This document shows, piece by piece, positions 57,420-64,000 of a stretch of DNA of 64,000 nucleotides. The stretch covers positions 1-64,000 of the forward strand of contig CACNSR010000005.1 of assembly GCA_902623175.1 (NCBI GenBank), in the 5' to 3' direction. Position numbers and translations under genes: made by a program. The notes under the pieces were generated by a model. That model ran no database searches. It worked only from the letters and a program-made list of their open reading frames with translations, and was not told the origin of the DNA. Source of the DNA: Halieaceae bacterium. Its GTDB lineage: Bacteria > Pseudomonadota > Gammaproteobacteria > Pseudomonadales > Halieaceae. The number at the start of each line of letters is the position of its first letter. The first letter of the stretch is position 1.

Positions 57420-57920
57420 ATGGGTAAGAGATCGAGGCGTCAATTCATACCTACGGAATTTGTTGTTCCAAGCGAACTGTCGACGGCGGACTTTAGGTTG
57501 CGCATGCTGTCGATCGATGACGTAGAGAAAGACTTTGAGGCGGTGACCTCAAGCGCTGCGCGACTCAGCAAAGTATGGCCAGACAGTGGTTGGCCGGCTG
57601 GACTCACCCTCAGACAGAACCTCGTCGATCTGGGATGGCACGAAAAAGAGTTCCAAAACCGAAATTCATTTGCCTACACGATGGTGGCGCCAGACGAATC
57701 TACGGTGCTTGGCTGCGTTTACTTTTACCCGACTGACAAGGCCGAATACGACGCCGAGGTGTTTTTATGGGTGCGAGATAACGAAGTGGCGATCGAACTT
57801 GATGAGAAGCTTTTCGAGGTCGTACAACGCTGGCTAGCGTCGGATTGGCCCTTTGAAAACCCTGCATATCCGGGCAGAACCATCAGCTGGGAGCACTGGG
57901 ATGCGCTGCCAGTCAAATAA
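57420..57920 (+). CDS. GNAT-like small cytosolic protein
   Basis: The start was set at ATG 57420; the frame is open further upstream into guaA. The 166-residue product reads FRLRMLSIDDVEKDFEAV then SFAYTMVAPDESTVLGCVYF, strands and helix order of the GNAT fold, although the acetyl-CoA loop (usually Q/RxxGxG/A) is not evident. It could be a GNAT-derived protein without acetyltransferase activity. It is 25 bp after guaA on the same strand. Confidence 0.55.
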   Translation: MGKRSRRQFIPTEFVVPSELSTADFRLRMLSIDDVEKDFEAVTSSAARLSKVWPDSGWPAGLTLRQNLVDLGWHEKEFQNRNSFAYTMVAPDESTVLGCVYFYPTDKAEYDAEVFLWVRDNEVAIELDEKLFEVVQRWLASDWPFENPAYPGRTISWEHWDALPVK

Positions 57921-57975
57921 ATCGGCTTTTACCCCGACTATGCGTAAAGATTACTGCTGCTCATCGAAAAGGTGC

Positions 57976-59391
57976 TTACTCAGCCCCCACCCAACCTGCA
58001 TGAAAGCCGTAAGGCACTCTGAATGGCATGATTATAGTGGCGACAGGCCCTGCGGTGATATCCTGCGCATCGATAATCTGGCATTCACTCTGGTTTTCGG
58101 CCTCGTCATGGACGAAACACACTAGGTAACCGTCGTCCTCTGAGAGACTGCCGATCTTGGGCGCAAAAACCGCCTCACCGCCATGGCGGTTGGTCCCGTA
58201 AATACACTCGCTGGTGACGCCCGACTCGTTGTCATACTTCATAACGCCATCGAAGGTGAAGGCGCGCTGGGTATTGAAGACGCCGGCATAGACATAACGT
58301 GTTTTGTGGCAAGCGTAGTCATCGTTGACCCGCGTGAAGTCGCAGGGCGTACCACTCAGCGCGCGTTCGCTAACTTCACCGGTCACCAAGTTAATTCGCC
58401 ACTCATATAGCCGGCCCTGATTCTCTCGAAGGTTGTTGCCCTCGGAGGTGCCGGCGCCGGCGATATCAGCCGTGTTAGATCTGGAGGCTTGCAGCACCAC
58501 CTCGTCACCGTCATCCCAGGCATTCGCGGTGTGGATGACAACGCCCGTTTCGACATCAAACCACCGCACATCCTCATCGCAGCCATATCGCGGCATAACA
58601 CCGATGCGAGATCCATATTGCGGTTCAAAGTCGACGGCCGGCCCCCCAGCTATCGCTCGTCCAACATCCAATGTGATCGGGAAATCGAGAAATAGGGTGT
58701 ATTTCTCTGTCGCGGCGAAATCGTGCATGAAGATGGACCGCGGGATCGTGATAGGGGAGGTGTGCACCATATCGCCGTTTTGGTTAATCACCGAATAGCT
58801 GACGAAAGGTGCTTGAAAGGAGTAGCCGTAGGCGATCATTTCCCCGCTTTTTTTATCGATCTTTGGGTGAGCAGTGAAGGGATGGGTGAGCTTGCCGTCG
58901 AAATCGGTCGGACCCTTCGTGTCCAGATCCGGCAGGCTGATAACCGTCGGTTGAGAGGGCTCGTGTAAGGCATACAGCGTGTTGTTGTGGTACGCGAAAG
59001 CAGTATTAGCCAGGTTCTTTGAACTCGGAGCACCCTCAGGAATTCGCGAAGGCGTGGGATCCATGAGGGATTTCATGCCTTTGTAAATCCAGTCACCGCG
59101 CTCTTGCTCAAGTTTGAAGCCCTCATTTTGGATGAAGCGGTTTCGGTAGCGGGCCTTACCGTCACGGAACTCGATAGCGTGAATCATGCCGTCGCCGTCA
59201 AAGGTGTGATAAGCCTCTTCGCTGAACACATGGACGGGGTTCGGTCCCACACGAAGAAAGTGACCCTGCAGGTCGGTCGGTATGTTGCCGATCACCTCCA
59301 TATCCTTGGTATCGCGTTCCTCGTGCACCGGACTGAAGTTGCCGTCGAGGAAAAAATTAGAGGAGGGCGCACCTGCTGTGATGGCTGTCAT
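57976..59391 (-). CDS. carotenoid oxygenase (RPE65/CCD family)
   Basis: The 471-residue product has four iron-binding His residues in the expected order: H175 (TAHPKID), H223 (FMHDFAATE), H287 (VIHTANAWDDGDEV) and H464 (PYGFHAGWV). The seven-bladed propeller motif HTFDGDGMIHAI is also present. Family enzymes cleave C=C bonds of carotenoids, apocarotenoids or stilbenes. In a marine proteorhodopsin- or carotenoid-bearing relative it could make retinal or degrade apocarotenoids; neither is shown here. No signal peptide. Confidence 0.93.
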   Translation of the reverse strand: MTAITAGAPSSNFFLDGNFSPVHEERDTKDMEVIGNIPTDLQGHFLRVGPNPVHVFSEEAYHTFDGDGMIHAIEFRDGKARYRNRFIQNEGFKLEQERGDWIYKGMKSLMDPTPSRIPEGAPSSKNLANTAFAYHNNTLYALHEPSQPTVISLPDLDTKGPTDFDGKLTHPFTAHPKIDKKSGEMIAYGYSFQAPFVSYSVINQNGDMVHTSPITIPRSIFMHDFAATEKYTLFLDFPITLDVGRAIAGGPAVDFEPQYGSRIGVMPRYGCDEDVRWFDVETGVVIHTANAWDDGDEVVLQASRSNTADIAGAGTSEGNNLRENQGRLYEWRINLVTGEVSERALSGTPCDFTRVNDDYACHKTRYVYAGVFNTQRAFTFDGVMKYDNESGVTSECIYGTNRHGGEAVFAPKIGSLSEDDGYLVCFVHDEAENQSECQIIDAQDITAGPVATIIMPFRVPYGFHAGWVGAE

Positions 59392-59575
59392 GCTCGGTTT
59401 TCCTTATTTTGGATTGCGGGTCGAAGTTGCAATAGGTCCGGGTGGATTCAGTATATCTTCAAATGGTCACTGGCTTGATATTGTCCTGCGTTGCTGTATG
59501 GCCGGCTGGCCAGACTTTGCGGAACCGCGATATGGTTAGGATTGAAGTTCTAACGGACACGAATCGAGCATAAGA

Positions 59576-60088
59576 ATGAGCGCCAAACAAAATCTATTCA
59601 TGGGATGCGCTGTAGTTTTTATCTTCCACGTTTTTCCTCACTGGGTGGCAGCCCAGTCTCTGGGGAATTTGGCTCAATACCCCCCAGAGCGCATTGGGCT
59701 TACGATCACCACTGCAGAGAACGGGAGTCCGGAATTACAGCCTCAGCAGCTCACCCTGAACTCTGGCCAATACTACCGGCTCACATTTGATTGTCCTGAT
59801 GTGCGGGATGACCTCACGGGCTGGCGAATCGAAATGATGGAGTTTTTGAACAACGCACATTTGCGCTTAGTCACGGTGGGTGACATCGAAGTACATCTAC
59901 AAGGCCTAAGCTTCAACGCCATTGAATGTGACGAGATCGGATCAGCACACGTGAGCTTCGTGCCAATCAAGCCCGGTGTCTATCCGCTATACGTTGGTAA
60001 CGTGCCGCTCGCCGTCGGTCGACCGATCGGTGAGTCAGGAGTGCAGGTGAAAGGCAATTATGTCTTTGGCGAAATTGTCGTCCGTTGA
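59576..60088 (+). CDS. exported cupredoxin-like beta-sandwich protein
   Basis: The 170-residue product has a signal peptide (9-26, with FIFHVFPHWVAAQ). The mature part (QLTLNSGQYYRLTFDC then VPIKPGVYPLYVGNVPL) has the strand order of a cupredoxin-like domain, but no obvious type 1 copper His-Cys-Met set: Cys residues lie in FDCPDVR and IECDEIG. Function unknown. Divergent from the carotenoid oxygenase. Confidence 0.5.
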   Translation: MSAKQNLFMGCAVVFIFHVFPHWVAAQSLGNLAQYPPERIGLTITTAENGSPELQPQQLTLNSGQYYRLTFDCPDVRDDLTGWRIEMMEFLNNAHLRLVTVGDIEVHLQGLSFNAIECDEIGSAHVSFVPIKPGVYPLYVGNVPLAVGRPIGESGVQVKGNYVFGEIVVR

Positions 60089-60416
60089 CGACTTCAGACT
60101 TTAGATCCAGATCGCCTTACTTGTTAAGGTTGGCGTCTGGCGCCTCCGCTCGATGGTGATGGCATTGGGCGGTGAAAAAGATTTTTTGTCATCCTTTTTC
60201 ATATGTGCGCAGGTGCAGGGCATCATGACCGAGCCTCGCACTAATACCCAACCCCCGACGTGTCATGGCGCCGCGCCAAGAGTAGAATCGCGGCTTCAAA
60301 ACTGACTGTTAGCAAGCCGATGTCTGCTTGACACCTACCGTTGTGCTTCATGAGGTGGAGTGAGGTGCTACCGGTCTGTTCCCTGATGGGTGTAGAGGTT
60401 TAAAAGATCGAGGATT
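60089..60416 (+). other. intergenic, no gene recognised
   Basis: This 328-bp gap upstream of the RND adaptor shows no convincing ORF. A TTGACA at about 60328 lacks a clear -10 element. It probably contains the efflux operon promoter and any operator, but nothing could be assigned. Confidence 0.4.
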
Positions 60417-61511
60417 ATGAGTAATAACTTTAGAGTCGCTTCAATCTTTGCTGCCTTGGTTCTGTTATGGCTCGTATCGGGACTGTTCTCTGAGCCAGAG
60501 GCTCCAGTGCCGAACTTACTGGATGCGATCGCTTCGATGTCAGATTCAAGTTTTCCCGTCGTGGTTGTAGAGGAGATACGGGCTGAACCAAGAAACAAGA
60601 GACGCGTACTTCGAGGTAAGACGGTCAGCAAACAGACGGCGAGTATCAGCACTGAAGTCCCGGGCATCGTGGTGTCACGACCGGTAGAACGGGGCGCGCG
60701 AGTGGAAAAGGGGCAAGTGCTCTGCGAGATTGCCACCGATGACAGAGCTGCCTTGGTCACTGAGGCGCTGGCAACAGTTACGCAGGCGGAGATTGAATAC
60801 GACGGCGCGCTGTCGCTGCAAAGTGACAATCTGCTTGCCGAGGCTCAGGTGGCGCAAACCGCCGCTAGGCTCGAATCCGCTAGGGCTATTTTGCTGCGGC
60901 GAGAACTCGATTTGAGTCGCACAAAGGTGACGGCGCCGTTTTCTGGAGTAATTGAGACCCAGCCTTTGGTAGTGGGTGACTTGGCCCGTGTTGGAGATGT
61001 TTGTGCGACATTAATTAACCTCGATCCCATACTGGTCGAGGTTTCTGTGTCGGAGCGCGATGTGGGCGCATTGCGCGTGGGTGGATTTGCACACGCTCGC
61101 ACGAGCACAGGTCAGTATCTGGAAGGCACTATCACTTTCGTTGGCAGTCAATCTGACGAAGTTACCCGCACTTATCTGGCTGAAATAACCATCCATAATC
61201 CGGACTATGAGATTCGAGCGGGGCTCACGGTAGTGGTGGATCTGCCCGGAGAAGCCGTCAAGGCTCATCGCGTATCACCGTCTCTATTTACCCTCAACAA
61301 TGCGGGCGCACTGGGTTTGAGAACAATCGACCACGAAAATCGAGTTGAGTTCTATCCTGTTTCAATCCTTGAAGATTCGCCAGATGGGGCATGGGTGACA
61401 GGGCTACCCGAGCGTACTCGCCTGATCACGATTGGGCATGAATTCGCAGCCGAAGGTCAGATGGTAGATGTCCGAAAGGCTGCGGCCGAAGAGACTGGGT
61501 CACCCAACTGA
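60417..61511 (+). CDS. RND efflux periplasmic adaptor (HlyD/MFP)
   Basis: The 364-residue product has an N-terminal membrane anchor (6-22), biotinyl-lipoyl half motifs (RGARVEKGQVLCEIATDDRA, VTAPFSGVIETQPLVVGD), a helical hairpin and a beta-barrel domain. It bridges inner-membrane pump and outer-membrane channel. Its stop overlaps the start of the pump gene (TGATG), a coupled operon; no outer-membrane factor gene is inside the window. Confidence 0.92.
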   Translation: MSNNFRVASIFAALVLLWLVSGLFSEPEAPVPNLLDAIASMSDSSFPVVVVEEIRAEPRNKRRVLRGKTVSKQTASISTEVPGIVVSRPVERGARVEKGQVLCEIATDDRAALVTEALATVTQAEIEYDGALSLQSDNLLAEAQVAQTAARLESARAILLRRELDLSRTKVTAPFSGVIETQPLVVGDLARVGDVCATLINLDPILVEVSVSERDVGALRVGGFAHARTSTGQYLEGTITFVGSQSDEVTRTYLAEITIHNPDYEIRAGLTVVVDLPGEAVKAHRVSPSLFTLNNAGALGLRTIDHENRVEFYPVSILEDSPDGAWVTGLPERTRLITIGHEFAAEGQMVDVRKAAAEETGSPN

Positions 61512-64000
61512 TGATGAGGTTCATCGACGCGGCGATTAGTCGTTCACGCACGACTCTCATGATGATGTCGATGGTTGTCTTCTGTGGGCTACTGGCTCGC
61601 GCCGCATTACCGATCGCCAATGATCCCTACATTGTATTGCCTTACTTCTATATTGGAATTGTGCATGAGGGTATCTCGCCTGAAGATGGTGAGCGACTGC
61701 TCATTCAACCGGTAGAGGTTGAATTACGCAAAGTCGAGGGGATCAAGGAAGTTTCGGCGGTAGCGTCTGAAGGCTACGTTTCTCTGGGTGTCGAGTTTGA
61801 ACCAGAGGTGGACTTAAATATTGCTCTGCTCGATACCCGGGAAGCTGTCGATCGTGCTAAATCTGAAATACCAACAACGGCGGAAGAGCCATTTGTCGAG
61901 GAACTTAATATCGACGATTTTCCGCTACTGCAGATCAATCTGTTATCCGAAGGCGCCAGTGAGAGGCAGATGTATGACGCAGCTCTCTTGCTGCGGGACG
62001 CCATCGAGACGGTACCCTCCGTTCTCAGCGCTGATATGCGAGGCGTGCGCGAAGAGGTGTTGGAAGTACTGATTGATCCTGAGGCGCTTGAGGCCTATCG
62101 GATTTCAAGCGAAGCGCTCGCTGACACCTTACGACGAAATAACAGACTGATTCCCGCCGGCAGTCTTGATACCGGTGGTGGTCGTTTCGCGGTGAAAGTT
62201 CCCTCGGTAGTTGAGACCGCCGAGGATGTGATGAATCTGCCTGTGCGCGTAAGTGGCGACACTGTAGTGACTTTGGCCGATGTCGCTGAAATACGTCGAA
62301 GCTTTAAAGACCGCACGAGCTACGCGCGATTTAACGGTCAGACGGCAATGTTTATTGAAGTGAAAAAGCGACCTGATGCGAATGTCATCAAAACGTCAGA
62401 TGCTGTGTTGGTGATAGTCGAGGAGATGGCCGAGCAGCTACCCAGCAGCATCCGCATTCAACCTTCGCTGATTACATCTGAATTTGCAGAAGTGCAGGTT
62501 ACAGAACTGCAGGGCAACATCATGACGGCGTTGGCGCTAGTTATGGTGATTGTCGTGGCGGCAATGGGTTTTCGAAGTGGCTTGATCGTCGGACTAGGCA
62601 TCCCAGTCTCCCTTTTATTCTCGGTAATCGTTATTTACTTGCTTGGTTATACCTTCAACTTCATGGTGATGTTCGGCATGTTGCTGGGGTTGGGAATGCT
62701 AATCGACGGCGCGATTGTCGTGACAGAGTATGCGGACCGCAGAATGAGCGAGGGGGCTGATCACAAGGCGGCCTATGCCGAGGCTGTAAAGCGAATGTTT
62801 TGGCCAGTGACGGCCTCCACTGCCACGACACTGGCAGCCTTCTTGCCACTTATGTTTTGGCCTGGGATTCCCGGTCAATTTATGAGTTATCTTCCGGTCA
62901 CTGTCTTTACAGTCTTGAGTGGGTCCCTCTTGTACGCACTTTTGTTCGGACCTGTACTGGGCACAATATTTGGTCAGCCTAGCGCTCACTCGACTGCCTC
63001 GGCTGCAATGAGAGGTCAGTTGGAGCACGGGGATCCCACTCGTCTAGACGGTTTCACGGGTTTGTATGCACACGCCATGAGAAAGGTCTGCGCTCAACCC
63101 GCGGCTACTCTCGGCGCTATCGCAGTGTTGTTGATCAGTATTTTTTGGACATATAGCCATTACGGGAAGGGAACGATCTTTTTCAATGACACTGACCCGC
63201 AGTTTCTCACCGTTTCTGTAAGCGGGCGCGGCAATTTCTCTGCCCAGGAAGTTGATAAGTTGGTGAGAAGTGTTGAGCGCCGCGTTTTCAATGTTCCTGG
63301 TATACGGTCTATGAATACACAAACGCTGCTGCCTGGCTCAAGCGATGGTGGCCCCAGCGCTGTAGCTGACAGAATTGGTGTGATGTTCATTGAGCTGACT
63401 CCCGAATCGGATCGCAGCGACTCAGGTTTTGACATTATTCGCCACATCCGCGAGAGAACCTTCGATATGCCTGGATTGCGTGTCGAGGTTCAGCCAGTAG
63501 AGCAAGGTCCGAGTATCGGCAAGCCCATTCAAATTGAGCTGCGGTCTCGAGATAGGGAATTGCTTCAGCCCATGATGGCGGAAGTCAGAGCTTATATGGA
63601 GACCCGGCCCTACCTCATCGATATCGACGATACTCGACCCTTACCGTCGATAGAGTGGCGAATGGAGGTAGACCGCGCTCAAGCGGCGCTATATGGCGCC
63701 GACGTCACCACCTCAGGCATTGCCTTGCAACTCGTAACCAGTGGCGTGAAAGTCGCTGAGTACAGGCCCGCGGGTGCTGATGATGCTGTGGATATTCGTG
63801 CTCGATATCCCAGTGAGCACCGCGGTATTAAGGCCATGGAGTCGATCAGAGTCAGCACGAATCAGGGCATGGTTCCATTGAGTAATTTCGTATCGGTAGA
63901 GCCAGCCCAGGGCGTCGATACGTTGCGCAGAATCAATGGGTCCCCCATGGAACGCATCAGAGCACAAGTGGTGGAGGGCGTCCTTCCGGATGATGCTGTT
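61511..64000 (+). CDS. RND efflux transporter permease (partial, cut by window end)
   Basis: ATG 61511 (or 61514) opens a frame without stop to the window end (830 codons). It shows the N-terminal membrane segment, a large periplasmic loop, the segment 4-6 region (ALALVMVIVVAAMGFRSGL, FMVMFGMLLGLGMLIDGAIV) and the second periplasmic loop. The proton-relay pair, usually DD in LVDDAIVV, reads D-G here (LIDGAIVV). Drives export of an unknown substrate together with the upstream adaptor. The C terminus is missing only because of the window edge. Confidence 0.92.
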   Translation, partial: MMRFIDAAISRSRTTLMMMSMVVFCGLLARAALPIANDPYIVLPYFYIGIVHEGISPEDGERLLIQPVEVELRKVEGIKEVSAVASEGYVSLGVEFEPEVDLNIALLDTREAVDRAKSEIPTTAEEPFVEELNIDDFPLLQINLLSEGASERQMYDAALLLRDAIETVPSVLSADMRGVREEVLEVLIDPEALEAYRISSEALADTLRRNNRLIPAGSLDTGGGRFAVKVPSVVETAEDVMNLPVRVSGDTVVTLADVAEIRRSFKDRTSYARFNGQTAMFIEVKKRPDANVIKTSDAVLVIVEEMAEQLPSSIRIQPSLITSEFAEVQVTELQGNIMTALALVMVIVVAAMGFRSGLIVGLGIPVSLLFSVIVIYLLGYTFNFMVMFGMLLGLGMLIDGAIVVTEYADRRMSEGADHKAAYAEAVKRMFWPVTASTATTLAAFLPLMFWPGIPGQFMSYLPVTVFTVLSGSLLYALLFGPVLGTIFGQPSAHSTASAAMRGQLEHGDPTRLDGFTGLYAHAMRKVCAQPAATLGAIAVLLISIFWTYSHYGKGTIFFNDTDPQFLTVSVSGRGNFSAQEVDKLVRSVERRVFNVPGIRSMNTQTLLPGSSDGGPSAVADRIGVMFIELTPESDRSDSGFDIIRHIRERTFDMPGLRVEVQPVEQGPSIGKPIQIELRSRDRELLQPMMAEVRAYMETRPYLIDIDDTRPLPSIEWRMEVDRAQAALYGADVTTSGIALQLVTSGVKVAEYRPAGADDAVDIRARYPSEHRGIKAMESIRVSTNQGMVPLSNFVSVEPAQGVDTLRRINGSPMERIRAQVVEGVLPDDAV

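Noticed and set aside
60089-60416. Riboswitch or sRNA in the long leader before the efflux operon
   Set aside because: No recognisable conserved aptamer or terminator hairpin with a U tract was found.

Overview
The window is chromosomal DNA of a marine gammaproteobacterium, most likely of the Halieaceae (OM60/NOR5) type. That placement is inferred from gene content and order: queA-tgt, corB/ypjD-ffh-rpsP-rimM-trmD-rplS, dsbC-alaC-hom-thrC-recJ-prfB-lysS, xseA/guaB-guaA, plus a carotenoid-cleaving oxygenase and many exported proteins. No database search was possible.

Layout. (1) About 1-8.1 kb is an accessory region: a sulfotransferase, decayed coding frames, a tyrosine-integrase remnant and a series of mostly single, often secreted genes (metzincin-like protease, metallo-beta-lactamase-fold hydrolase, small exported or ABM-like proteins). 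These are separated by a repeated ~240-bp unit that ends in the 3' half of a tRNA. (2) About 8.2-19.1 kb is ordinary chromosome with scattered pseudogenes: a beta-barrel protein, S8 protease, ECF sigma/anti-sigma pair, YeeE/YedE pair, DUF2237, DUF819, a 2OG-Fe(II) oxygenase, a SprT-like protein and a serine hydrolase. (3) About 19.1-29.6 kb is a second accessory region holding the same repeated units in the opposite orientation. Its cargo is a photolyase-related protein, a degenerate RsuA-like protein, a TPR/2OG protein, a secreted gluzincin, an NTF2-like protein and a Bax-inhibitor-1 protein. It also contains intact tRNA-Ser(GCU) and tRNA-Leu(CAA) genes and a second integrase remnant. (4) 29.7-57.4 kb is a core housekeeping block for tRNA modification, SRP/ribosome/tRNA methylation, Thr biosynthesis, recombination and translation, a two-component/cyclase/CRP signalling set, and GMP synthesis. 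(5) 57.4-64 kb carries a small GNAT-like protein, a carotenoid oxygenase, an exported beta-sandwich-like protein and an RND efflux pair cut by the window end.

The most interesting structure is the pair of mirrored cassette arrays. Family-1 units share the motif TGTATCTGGGCGGTAACC followed by ATCACAATCACA. The complete copies continue with a very GC-rich hairpin, a pair of short direct repeats about one helical turn apart, and a tRNA 3' half starting in the anticodon loop. Different copies carry different tRNA tails (Leu(CAA), Leu(UAA)-like, another class II tRNA, Pro-like). One tail (8035-8090) is a perfect 56-bp copy of the 3' part of the functional tRNA-Leu(CAA) gene at 29533-29619, but inverted. 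A second repeat family (four copies) carries an operator-like palindrome, TCTCACATTGAGA, in front of an ATGAC start context. I interpret the arrays as remnants of serial tRNA-targeted integration by tyrosine-recombinase elements, conceptually close to the tycheposons of marine bacteria, later split by an inversion. No intact recombinase is present in the window.
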